Source: Secundilactobacillus silagincola (lineage in GTDB: Bacteria > Bacillota > Bacilli > Lactobacillales > Lactobacillaceae). From it: a stretch of 64,000 bases of DNA. Below the pieces are notes generated by a model. That model saw only the letters and a program-made list of their open reading frames with translations, searched no databases and had not been told where the DNA came from. The DNA lies in NCBI RefSeq assembly GCF_002583405.1, contig NZ_BCMJ01000007.1, forward strand, positions 1 to 64,000, given 5' to 3'. Below, one piece after another: positions 53,810-63,569 of the stretch. Each line of letters begins with the position of its first letter. Position 1 is the stretch's first letter. The position numbers and the translations under genes were made by a program.

Positions 53810-54448
53810 TTGGCAGAAACAAAGATTCCGAAAGCCACTGCAAAACGATTACCGATTTACTATCGCTATCTGAATATTTTGCATGATTCTGATAAAAATC
53901 GGGTATCATCAACAGAACTTTCAGAGGCCGTTAAGGTTGATTCAGCCACGATTCGTCGTGACTTTTCGTACTTTGGTGCGCTTGGAAAACGAGGATATGG
54001 GTACGATGTTGACAGTTTGTTAAAGTTCTTCAAGAAGATTTTAAATCAGGACAAGCTGACTAACGCAGCCCTTATTGGTGTGGGTAACTTAGGGAACGCA
54101 CTGTTAAACTTTAACTTTCATCAGAACAGTAATGTGCGGATCAGCGCAGCGTTTGATGTTCGTCCAGACCTCGCAAACACTGTTCAGAGCGGTGTACCCA
54201 TCTATCCCATGTCAGAACTACGTAAGCAACTAGAAGATCAGCAAATCAAGATTGTGATTTTGACGGTCCCTGAATCAGTTGCTCAAAACGTTACGGATGA
54301 TGCCATTGCGGGTGGCGTCCGCGGGATTCTTAACTTCACACCGCTACGGGTATCTGTACCAACCAATGTGCGGGTTCAAAACGTTGATTTAACTAATGAA
54401 CTGCAAACACTGATCTACTTTTTAGATCATTATAATGAAGAAGAGTAG
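53810..54448 (+). CDS. rex: Redox-sensing transcriptional repressor Rex
   Basis: A 212-residue repressor that senses the NADH/NAD+ ratio and controls fermentation and respiration genes. An N-terminal winged helix (about 1-80) with [21 protein letters not shown], then a Rossmann domain with [10 protein letters not shown] at about residue 92 and the C-terminal swapped helix. TTG start after AAGGAGG. Rex-like half-sites in its own upstream region suggest autoregulation. Adjacent to groESL as in B. subtilis. Confidence 0.94.
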   Translation: MAETKIPKATAKRLPIYYRYLNILHDSDKNRVSSTELSEAVKVDSATIRRDFSYFGALGKRGYGYDVDSLLKFFKKILNQDKLTNAALIGVGNLGNALLNFNFHQNSNVRISAAFDVRPDLANTVQSGVPIYPMSELRKQLEDQQIKIVILTVPESVAQNVTDDAIAGGVRGILNFTPLRVSVPTNVRVQNVDLTNELQTLIYFLDHYNEEE

Positions 54449-54517
54449 TTTTCTGCAAATGTGGTGAATAGTAAACTGCTGTTTTCACAGATAAGTAATT
54501 TAACACTTAATGACATG

Positions 54518-54568
54518 AAGTGGCTTAATTATCAGCTGATGTGCTGGTAGTTGAGCCACTTTTATTTT
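54518..54568 (+). terminator. Terminator after rex
   Basis: AAGTGGCTTAATTA pairs with TAGTTGAGCCACTT around an inner CAGC-containing arm, followed by TTATTTT. Confidence 0.8.
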
Positions 54569-54630
54569 CAGTAAGGAGTCCAACACATTGTAAAAGATTT
54601 AGTAAATCGTGCTTTTTTTGGGTAAATCTC

Positions 54631-54659
54631 TTGCATTTGGTTGGGAATAATTTTATAGT
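54631..54659 (+). promoter_or_regulatory. groESL promoter
   Basis: TTGCAT (54631-54636) and TATAGT (54654-54659), spaced by 17 bp, directly upstream of the CIRCE element. Confidence 0.8.
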
Positions 54660-54670
54660 ATTAATTGTGA

Positions 54671-54697
54671 TTAGCACTTATGTTAGATGAGTGCTAA
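54671..54697 (+). promoter_or_regulatory. CIRCE element (HrcA operator)
   Basis: TTAGCACTT (54671-54679) and GAGTGCTAA (54689-54697) are separated by 9 bp. This is the classic CIRCE inverted repeat with one mismatch, placed over the transcription start. HrcA represses groESL until heat or misfolded protein titrates it. Confidence 0.95.
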
Positions 54698-54732
54698 TAG
54701 TGCTAAACTTTATATTTATTGGAGGGATTCAA

Positions 54733-55017
54733 GTGTTAAAACCATTAGGAGACCGTGTAATTTTACAAGCACAAGAAGAAGAAGAACAAACTGTTGGTGG
54801 AATCGTACTAGCAAGTAATGCTCAGGAAAAGCCACAAACTGGCAAGGTTATTGCTGTAGGTAGTGGCCGTGTGCTTGACAATGGTGAAAAGGTTGCGCCA
54901 AGTGTTAAAGAAGGCGACACTGTCTTATTTGATAAATACGCAGGTACTGAAGTTAAGTATAACGGCGATTCATATCTCGTTGTCCATGAAAAGGACTTAG
55001 TCGCAATTGTCGATTAA
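54733..55017 (+). CDS. groES: Co-chaperonin GroES
   Basis: A 94-residue lid of the GroEL chamber. It begins [12 protein letters not shown] and has the mobile loop [17 protein letters not shown] at about residues 20-36. GGAGG at 54721-54725 sets the GTG start at 54733; the frame open to 54691 overlaps CIRCE. groEL follows after 60 nt in the same CIRCE-controlled operon. Confidence 0.96.
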   Translation: MLKPLGDRVILQAQEEEEQTVGGIVLASNAQEKPQTGKVIAVGSGRVLDNGEKVAPSVKEGDTVLFDKYAGTEVKYNGDSYLVVHEKDLVAIVD

Positions 55018-55068
55018 TTAAGAATCAACTGGACTAAAATTTTCAAACTAAATTATTTTATGAGGTGA

Positions 55069-56709
<1,641 letters not shown>

Positions 56710-56744
56710 ACTTGGCTTAACGGCTAGTATTACTATTACTAACT

Positions 56745-56798
56745 GAAACTAAAGAAGCATCCGCAATTGATGGAAATTGCGGATGCTTCTTTAGTTTC
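56745..56798 (+). terminator. Terminator of groESL
   Basis: A perfect stem GAAACTAAAGAAGCATCCGC with its complement ending at 56798, around a loop containing AATTGATGGAAATT. Runs of T end the 3' arm. Confidence 0.88.
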
Positions 56799-56876
56799 AA
56801 ATAAACCAGTAATTGGTTCGAAAAACTAGTACACTAGAGATTGTTCGTGAACCTTTTTAGATTGCCCGATATCAGC

Positions 56877-57004
56877 TTGCTTTCATCTGATAGTTTGTTG
56901 TACAATACCTATTGATTTTGCATACCCATTTGCGGCATCCATTCATTTTAGATATTAATTTTCGAAAGTAGCTATCAGTCACTATGAGGTTGTGATTGAT
57001 AGCT
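56877..57004 (+). promoter_or_regulatory. Promoter and leader hairpin of the KimA-like gene
   Basis: TTGCTT (56877-56882) and TACAAT (56901-56906) are 18 bp apart, giving a leader of about 120 nt. In it AGCTATCA..TCAC (from 56970) pairs with GTGA..TGATAGCT (to 57004) in a 12-bp hairpin, without a following T tract. I do not see the conserved elements of a ydaO c-di-AMP riboswitch. Nothing else is recognised between 56799 and 57032. Confidence 0.5.
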
Positions 57005-57032
57005 GTTATTCGTCGATAAAGGAGTAAAAATC

Positions 57033-58868
57033 ATGTGGCGTTATTTGAAACGGTTACTCATTGGTAAACCGTTGAAGACAACGGACGAGGGTGGACAGGC
57101 CTTAACCAAGTTTAAGGCACTGGCACTACTTTCTTCTGATGCGTTATCTTCAGTCGCATATGGGACTGAACAAATTACAACGGTTTTAATCACACTTTCA
57201 GCAGCAGCATTGATGTATCAACTTTGGGTCGCTGCCTTGGTTTTGGTTTTACTATTCGCAATCACGTTGTCATACCAACAGATCATTCACGCTTACCCAT
57301 CCGGTGGGGGTGCATACGTTGTTGCAACAACTAACTGGGGACAACCAGCTGGGTTAGTTGCTGGTGGGTCACTGTTAGTTGATTATATGCTGACCGTGGC
57401 GGTTTCTGTCACTTCTGGTACTGACGCTATTATTTCTGCGATACCTGCTATTAGCGCTCATCAAGTCGGTATTTCAATTATTTTAGTTTTGCTGATCATG
57501 GGACTCAATCTTAGAGGAATGCGTGAATCAGCTTCCATGCTGACCTTACCCGTTTATTTCTTTATTCTCATGATTTTCGTAATGATTGGCTGGGGTATCT
57601 TTGAGATTGTCACCGGACACGTTGCATATCACGCTTCTGCGGCCGTTGGGGCGCCTGTCCAAGGGATGACACTAGTGTTGTTCTTCCGGGCGTTTTCAAG
57701 CGGTTCTTCCTCTCTGACAGGGGTTGAAGCGATTAGTAACGCGGTACCTAACTTCCGTAAGCCTAAGAGTCATAATGCCAGTGCAACATTAGCTATTATG
57801 GCGTCGATATTGGCCTTCTTCTTTGGTGGTATTACGTTCTTAAGCTACTACCTTGGCATCAAGCCAATGGCCGACAATACTGTTTTGTCACAAATTGGCC
57901 AAGCTGTTTTTGGGCACGGCTTGATTTATTACCTACTACAACTCGCAACGGCTGCTATTTTGGCTGTCGCTGCTAATACCGGTTTTTCGGCCTTCCCAAT
58001 TTTGGCTTATAACCTAGCTAAGGATAAGTTCCTGCCACATGCTTACTTGGATCGTGGTGATCGGTTAGGGTATTCAAATGGGATCATTTCCCTTGCGGTA
58101 GGGGCAATCTTCTTGATCATTATCTTCCATGGTAAGACGAGTCTATTGATTCCACTGTATGCTGTTGGGGTGTTTGTACCATTTACCTTATCTCAATCTG
58201 GTATGATCCGTCACTGGTTTAGAGTTCGTGAAGGTAAATGGGGATTAAAGGCCTGCATTAACTTCCTTGGTGCGTTCATTTCATTGTCACTGGTAATTTG
58301 CTTGTTCTTACTTCACTTTGGTAATGTATGGCCATATTTAATCGTCATGCCCGCACTGATTTATATGTTCTACCGAATCCATCGGCATTACATGAACGTT
58401 GCACGGCAGTTACGGATTAGCGAAAACAGCGATACGGTCAATCACCACTATGATGGTGCAACCGTGATCGTCCTTGTGAGTGATGTGACGCAGGTAACGG
58501 CTCATGCGATTGATTATGCCCGTTCGGTTGGTGATTACGTCATTGCGATGCACGTGTCATTTGACGAGAATCCGCGTAAGGAACACAAAACCGCTCAGAA
58601 GTTTAAAGTTGAGTTCCCTGATGTCCGGTTTGTTGATATTCATTCTTCTTACCGGTCAATCATCACACCCACCTTACGATTCTGTGATGTGATCGCCAAG
58701 CGGGCAGCGGAACGGAACTTCACCACTACGGTGCTCGTTCCTCAATTCGTACCGCGACGGCCATGGCAGAATGTTTTGCATAACCAAACGGCGTTGAGAC
58801 TGCGGTCGGCTTTAAACACACGTCAAAATATCATTGTTTCAACTTATAGTTATCATTTAAAGAGATAG
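57033..58868 (+). CDS. KimA-like APC-family potassium importer
   Basis: A 611-residue APC-superfamily transporter: twelve hydrophobic segments in the first 455 residues, beginning with ALALLSSDALSSVAYGTEQI (about 28-47), the discontinuous first helix typical of KimA/Kup-like proteins. A cytosolic C-terminal domain of about 145 residues (from DGATVIVLVSDVTQVT) resembles the universal stress protein fold. In B. subtilis KimA imports K+ and is inhibited by c-di-AMP binding to this domain. Amino acid transport is the alternative for weaker APC matches. The repeat at 58881 follows directly. Confidence 0.85.
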   Translation: MWRYLKRLLIGKPLKTTDEGGQALTKFKALALLSSDALSSVAYGTEQITTVLITLSAAALMYQLWVAALVLVLLFAITLSYQQIIHAYPSGGGAYVVATTNWGQPAGLVAGGSLLVDYMLTVAVSVTSGTDAIISAIPAISAHQVGISIILVLLIMGLNLRGMRESASMLTLPVYFFILMIFVMIGWGIFEIVTGHVAYHASAAVGAPVQGMTLVLFFRAFSSGSSSLTGVEAISNAVPNFRKPKSHNASATLAIMASILAFFFGGITFLSYYLGIKPMADNTVLSQIGQAVFGHGLIYYLLQLATAAILAVAANTGFSAFPILAYNLAKDKFLPHAYLDRGDRLGYSNGIISLAVGAIFLIIIFHGKTSLLIPLYAVGVFVPFTLSQSGMIRHWFRVREGKWGLKACINFLGAFISLSLVICLFLLHFGNVWPYLIVMPALIYMFYRIHRHYMNVARQLRISENSDTVNHHYDGATVIVLVSDVTQVTAHAIDYARSVGDYVIAMHVSFDENPRKEHKTAQKFKVEFPDVRFVDIHSSYRSIITPTLRFCDVIAKRAAERNFTTTVLVPQFVPRRPWQNVLHNQTALRLRSALNTRQNIIVSTYSYHLKR

Positions 58869-58880
58869 TTAGCCAAGAGT

Positions 58881-59093
58881 GTGTGACAAAACTTGGTAGA
58901 TTCCAGAATTTAATGTAAATAATGCCTATTCCGCGATTTGTGCGGAGTAGGCATTATTTGCGTTAAATGGCAGAAATCTGAGTTTTGACGCATGATTAGG
59001 CTATATTGACGTATTGAACCAAAGGACAGGCATCACTAATTTTTGCTGAAAAATTGATTGAAATGCTTGCCAATATAGACTTATGACACAACC
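58881..59093 (+). repeat. Dispersed hairpin-bearing repeat, copy 2
   Basis: 213 bp aligning in inverted orientation with 36543-36756. The core AATAATGCCTATTCCGC (58920-58936) pairs with GCGGAGTAGGCATTATT through one G-U pair on the plus strand. It starts 12 bp after the KimA-like stop and probably ends that transcript. The outer ends (GTGTGACAAAACTT and TTATGACACAAC) are weak inverted repeats. The remainder of the gap to 59262 holds only the upstream region of the next gene. Confidence 0.8.
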
Positions 59094-59186
59094 TTTTTTG
59101 TTATACATAAGGATCCAAAGTTTCACGAGTGTTATTCATAAACTGGATAACAGACGTATTTCCTTCATAAGTATCCAAATTTGCAA

Positions 59187-59217
59187 TTGTACATCCCGTC
59201 TATGCTTCCCGTATACT
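59187..59217 (+). promoter_or_regulatory. Possible promoter of the CocE-type hydrolase gene
   Basis: TTGTAC (59187-59192) and TATACT (59212-59217) are 19 bp apart, 45 bp before the start codon. The spacing is longer than ideal. Confidence 0.4.
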
Positions 59218-59262
59218 CAAGTTGCTTAAACGAATAAGCATAGACAATTGGAGGTAATACAA

Positions 59263-61038
59263 ATGACCGTAAAGATTACTGAAGACATGAAATTTAGTCC
59301 CGCTTTTGATTACATCGATAATGGTGTTGAACATGGTGTTCTTAGTCCATTTGAAACGAAAGAAGTGATCCTCAAGAAGGGGCAGCAAATCGCCGATGGA
59401 TTTAAACCACTTTCAGGTGATATTAAGATGCTAAAAGACGTCCCCGTAAAACTTCGTGACGGTGTGACGATTTATACTGATATTTATATGCCAACAACCG
59501 ATGATAAGTTTCCAACGTTAATTGCTTGGAGCCCTTATGGAAAGAGCGCTGGTACTGCACCGCGATACAAGAATTTATTTAACATGCTGGGTATGGGTAA
59601 CCAGTGGAACTCTGGTTTAACCAAGTTTGAAGCGCCAGATCCAGATTACTGGGTTGCTCATGGTTACGCAGTCTGCAACCCAGATATGCGTGGTATTGCC
59701 CACAGTGAAGGGAATACGACCATGATTGGCTCACAGGAAGCAGAAGATGGCTATGATTTGATCGAATGGTTAGCTTCTCAGTCATGGTCAAACGGTAAAA
59801 CTGCTTTGACCGGAACGTCTTATCTGACTTTCTCACAATGGTATATTGCTGCAGAGATGCCACCTCATTTAACTTGTATCAACCCAACTGAAGGGTTATC
59901 AGATGGTTATCGTGATTTAGCTTTCATTGGTGGTATTCCTGATAAGAACTTTATTGAACGACTAGCGGTTAACCACGTTAGTGCCACAGGAGCGAAGCGT
60001 GAGGACTGGATCAAGGAAATGGACGCTTATCCATTGGCAGACGCACCAATCTGGCAGGACAAAGTTGCTGATCCAAGCAAAATCAAAATGCCGGCCTTTG
60101 TGGTAGCTAGTTACTCTAGTACATTACACACCATGGGGACCTTCCGAGCATGGCGTGAATTAGGTTCGAAAGACAAATGGCTGCGAATCCATGATCGTCA
60201 AGAATGGCCTTACTACTACGATAAAGACAATATCGAGGAACTTCGTCGGTTCTTTGACCATTACTTATTAGGTAAGGATAACGACTGGTTGGAGACGCTT
60301 AAAGTCCGTTATTCGTTAATTGACTTTGAGGGTCATGACAAGACTGATATTCCAGCTGAATCCTTCCCACCAGCCGGCAGTGAAAATAAGCGCTATTACT
60401 TCAATGGCAAAACTCGAGCATTGCAAGCTGAGCCAGAGACAGCTGATGTACCCGTTAAGTATCAAGCCGGTGGTCTGCCTGGCCGTGCTTCATTCATGAA
60501 GACGTTTGATAAAGATACCCAGTTTGTCGGTTATCCTAAAGCCAAATTGTACATGGAAGTTGATGGCTACGATGACATGGATATCTTCGTCTGGGTTCAA
60601 AAACTTGATAAGATGGGTAATGTTCTTAGCGAATTCGTGATTCCTAACCACGGTGCTGCCATGCAAGACTTTAGCCAAGAAGGAGCCTCTGCACTTCGCT
60701 ATAAGGGCTCATGGGGTCGTTTACGTGCCTCTATGCGTCATTTGGATAGCAAGACTTCTACTGAGGACATTCCAGCGTACAGTTTCGACCGGGTCGAGAA
60801 ATTGAAAAAGGGTGAAATTGTTTCCTTGGATGTTGTCTTAAGTCCAGTGGGTCTGTCTTACAAGGCTGGCGAAACGCTTCGCATCGTGGTCAGTTCAAAG
60901 GATGAGCTTGGTGCCGTTATGCCAGGTACCCCAGGCTGTACACCGGATAATCAGGGTGTTCACATTCTTCATACTGGTGGCCAATATGCGTCATATTTAC
61001 AAATGCCATTAATGACAACGCCAATTATTAAACAATAA
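59263..61038 (+). CDS. CocE/NonD-family alpha/beta hydrolase
   Basis: A 591-residue soluble protein of the X-Pro dipeptidyl-peptidase S15/CocE group. The nucleophile is probably Ser186 in LTGTSYLTF (G-x-S-Y type), within an alpha/beta fold whose other motifs include DMRGIAHSEG near residue 141. The C-terminal 200 residues form the jelly-roll domain of this family. Members hydrolyse esters or acyl-prolyl peptides. GGAGG selects ATG 59263 over TTG 59248. It is followed by a strong terminator, then the broken LysR gene and a thiolase gene, suggesting a linked small-molecule pathway; the substrate is unknown. Confidence 0.85.
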   Translation: MTVKITEDMKFSPAFDYIDNGVEHGVLSPFETKEVILKKGQQIADGFKPLSGDIKMLKDVPVKLRDGVTIYTDIYMPTTDDKFPTLIAWSPYGKSAGTAPRYKNLFNMLGMGNQWNSGLTKFEAPDPDYWVAHGYAVCNPDMRGIAHSEGNTTMIGSQEAEDGYDLIEWLASQSWSNGKTALTGTSYLTFSQWYIAAEMPPHLTCINPTEGLSDGYRDLAFIGGIPDKNFIERLAVNHVSATGAKREDWIKEMDAYPLADAPIWQDKVADPSKIKMPAFVVASYSSTLHTMGTFRAWRELGSKDKWLRIHDRQEWPYYYDKDNIEELRRFFDHYLLGKDNDWLETLKVRYSLIDFEGHDKTDIPAESFPPAGSENKRYYFNGKTRALQAEPETADVPVKYQAGGLPGRASFMKTFDKDTQFVGYPKAKLYMEVDGYDDMDIFVWVQKLDKMGNVLSEFVIPNHGAAMQDFSQEGASALRYKGSWGRLRASMRHLDSKTSTEDIPAYSFDRVEKLKKGEIVSLDVVLSPVGLSYKAGETLRIVVSSKDELGAVMPGTPGCTPDNQGVHILHTGGQYASYLQMPLMTTPIIKQ

Positions 61039-61052
61039 TTGACTTGTGAGAT

Positions 61053-61101
61053 AAAAGTGTTTGTAGTAACTTTGTCATAAAGTTACTACAAACACTTTTT
61101 T
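61053..61101 (+). terminator. Terminator after the CocE-type gene
   Basis: AAAAGTGTTTGTAGTAACTT pairs perfectly with its complement ending at 61099 around a short loop, followed by T residues. It overlaps the upstream region of the LysR gene. Confidence 0.9.
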
Positions 61102-61117
61102 GAAATGAGGTTTTCTT

Positions 61118-62030
61118 TTGAAACTAGCAACCTTGAAGTACTTTGTTGAAGTCGCCACTGAAAGAAGCTTTACTAAGGCCTCTGAAAAACTGTACATTTC
61201 TCAGCCAACACTCAGCCGGCATATTCAAGAATTGGAAAGGGAACTTGGCGTGACACTGTTTAAACGCCACAGTCATTCCCTAGAACTTACGAATGAAGGG
61301 CAAAAAGTCGTTATTGAAGCAACGGCTATTTTAAAACGTGTGGATCATTTATCCCACTTGTTTGACGCTCAAAAAAACGTTGCTTCGATGACGACTATCC
61401 TAAAAATTGGTTATTTGGCTAACTTTAAATGGAGTGGCATGTACCGGCTGTTAAATCAGTTTAGAGCTAGCCACCCAAGTACCCAGTTCATGATGTATCA
61501 AGGGACGCCTATGGGCCTTAGCAGACGGTCTTGCTAACGGTAGCTATGACCTAGTCTTTAGTCTGGCCTCTTATTTTCAAAATAAGTCGGCTATCAAACA
61601 GTCACTGTTTATGGAAAATCATCTGCAAATTGCGTTACCCAGGAATCACAGACTTAGTCAAAAGAAAGAGCTGCATTTTGCCGATTTAAAAAAAGAAACT
61701 TTTATCCTTTTGGAACGGCAGCAGTCACCAGTGATTGTCGATTACGTTATTGCTCAGGGGCTGAAGAATGGATTTAACTTGAAGGCTAACTATTATGTCA
61801 ATAATTTAGACGAAGGTTTATCAATGGTTGCTGTTGGAAAAGGGCTGGCTTTTCTGTATTCCGGCATGAACGACGATACCTTGGAAGAAAAATATCAAAT
61901 TAAAATTGCCGATTTAGAGGATAATAGTCTGAACCAAAATATTGTTGTGGCTATTAACGAGCATCATGAGAATCAAATCTTGCATGAATTATATCAATTT
62001 ATTGAAAATGATAATGATAGAAACAATTAG
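61118..62030 (+). pseudogene. LysR-family regulator gene with a frameshift
   Basis: The first 139 codons encode a typical LysR helix-turn-helix (LKYFVEVATERSFTKASEKL, SQPTLSRHIQELE) and the start of the effector domain, then end at a stop at 61535-61537. From 61515 the next frame continues without a break (ALADGLANGSYDLVFSLAS) through the rest of the effector domain to 62030. One extra G in GGG at 61513-61515 would explain it. Restored, the protein is about 303 residues, normal for LysR. It is a recent mutation or a sequencing error. TTG start after GAGG. Confidence 0.88.
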
Positions 62031-62218
62031 TATAAAGTAATGGGGAAAGACGATTTGTGAAATTACATACAAAAAATTCATGAGAACTGTCTTGACCGAT
62101 TTACATACGGAATAACAATTATACAAACCCTATCCCGCAGGTTATGATAAACGTGTACCAAAGGTAATCGCAGAAATTGTTCATAGCTTTTCCGGTATGA
62201 ACTTTGGCGATAAATAAA

Positions 62219-62236
62219 AATGTATGCGCATACATT
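62219..62236. promoter_or_regulatory. Perfect 18-bp palindrome upstream of the thiolase gene
   Basis: AATGTATGCGCATACATT is fully self-complementary and lies 38 bp before the start, in the promoter region (a GATAAT box is at 62241-62246). It has operator form. Two direct repeats TTACATAC at 62063-62070 and 62101-62108 lie further upstream and share ACATAC with it. The binding protein may be the neighbouring LysR factor or another regulator. The rest of 62031-62273 shows no gene. Confidence 0.65.
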
Positions 62237-62273
62237 CCTTGATAATATGACCTGAATGAAAGGGGAAAGTAAT

Positions 62274-63557
62274 ATGTTAAAACAAAAATTCGCTCGACCT
62301 GTTTCAATCATTGGCACTAGCAGCTTACCTCAAAGATCTTTTGATGATCCGGAATACAAGGACTTATCAATTTATGAATTATGGGCAGCTGCTTGTAATC
62401 AAGCTATGCAAGATGCGGGAATTAAACCAAAAGATGTCGATAAGTTAGTCTATTCACAAATGGCAAATTTTGTTACGATGGGCAATGTCATGTCACCTGT
62501 CGGCTCGCTGGAAGAATGGGCAGGATTAGCTGGTAAACCCGTTACTCATATTGAACAGGCGTGTGCTGGTGGCTATTTGGCTTTTAACGAAGCGGTTAAC
62601 TCTGTTGCTTCTGGCAAGTACGACATTGTGATGTGTGCTGGTTTGGAAACACCAAAACACTTTAATGCCCGGAATCAACCTGCTTATATGTTACAGCCAA
62701 TCCAGAAATACGACGGCTGGTGGTCACCAGGACGTGCACTGTTTGACACGGCATATAACCGCTTTGATGGTGTTAGTGATAACTTACTGACTGAGGAACA
62801 AGGCAAGTACTACATTAAGCACTATGGTATCGATGAAAAGACGCTGGATGATACCTATAACGCAATGGCCATTAACCTACGTTACAATGCGTCACATAAC
62901 CCACGTGCTCTAGAACGGACACCGTATAGTGAAATCGCTAAAAAAGCTGGTTATGATGACGTCATGGCATACATGCGTTCAGATAATAACCCCAAGATTA
63001 CGCAATATATCCGTAAGAGCGGCAGTGTGCTGCACAACGTTGAAGCAGGTGCCATCATCGTTTGTTCTGCTGATATTGCTAAGAAGTATCAAGACCATCC
63101 AATTACGGTTATTGATCATGCTTCAGTTTCCAACACGCAGCGCTATCCATTCTGCTTCCACCAGATGAACGTTGATGTTCGTGATGCCCTTTATGGAGGT
63201 CAGGATAACTTCAACCCAGATGATTTGGATCTCATGATCACCACGGTTATGACTTCTGGTGAACAGCTTGACAGCGCCGAAGTCTTTGGCTACTTACCAG
63301 AGGGTAAAGGTTATAAGTATGAACTCGAAGGCCGTACTCGTTTCGATGCTGACCGGCCAATTAATCCACATGGCGGTGATCTTAGTTTTGGCCATGGTTT
63401 CGGCTGCGCGGGGATCAACATGTTAAGTGAAGCGATTATGCAAATGCGTGGTACTGCTGGTGGCAGTCAGGTTCCTAAGCCAGTTAATGATGTTCTCGTC
63501 CGTGGTATGGGCGGTGGTCACACGACCGTTGGTATTTTACTAGAAAACCAAGACTAG
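62274..63557 (+). CDS. Thiolase-like acyltransferase (SCP2-thiolase/PhlC type)
   Basis: A 427-residue thiolase-fold protein. Cys97 in HIEQACAGG is the expected acyl-accepting cysteine, and the C-terminal part has NPHGGDLSFGHGFGCAG near residue 369 with the catalytic His and Cys of SCP2-type thiolases. The last motif reads RGMGGGH, without the second cysteine of ordinary thiolases. AAAGGGGA selects ATG 62274 over ATG 62256. A DUF35 zinc-ribbon/OB protein gene follows after 12 nt. That pair resembles Pseudomonas PhlC-PhlB and the archaeal thiolase-DUF35-HMG-CoA synthase complex. The reaction is therefore likely a C-C condensation or acyl transfer, substrate unknown. Confidence 0.85.
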   Translation: MLKQKFARPVSIIGTSSLPQRSFDDPEYKDLSIYELWAAACNQAMQDAGIKPKDVDKLVYSQMANFVTMGNVMSPVGSLEEWAGLAGKPVTHIEQACAGGYLAFNEAVNSVASGKYDIVMCAGLETPKHFNARNQPAYMLQPIQKYDGWWSPGRALFDTAYNRFDGVSDNLLTEEQGKYYIKHYGIDEKTLDDTYNAMAINLRYNASHNPRALERTPYSEIAKKAGYDDVMAYMRSDNNPKITQYIRKSGSVLHNVEAGAIIVCSADIAKKYQDHPITVIDHASVSNTQRYPFCFHQMNVDVRDALYGGQDNFNPDDLDLMITTVMTSGEQLDSAEVFGYLPEGKGYKYELEGRTRFDADRPINPHGGDLSFGHGFGCAGINMLSEAIMQMRGTAGGSQVPKPVNDVLVRGMGGGHTTVGILLENQD

Positions 63558-63569
63558 GAGGAAACCAGT

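Noticed and set aside
56799-57032. Possible ydaO-type c-di-AMP riboswitch before the KimA-like gene
   Set aside because: The leader is short and has only a simple hairpin; none of the conserved ydaO blocks is visible.
61505-61540. Programmed frameshift within the LysR gene
   Set aside because: No slippery heptamer or downstream structure is apparent, and LysR genes are not known to use one. A mutation or sequencing error is simpler.
62256-62276. Earlier ATG at 62256 as the thiolase start
   Set aside because: That codon lies upstream of the AAAGGGGA ribosome binding site serving ATG 62274, and the family N-terminus fits the later start.
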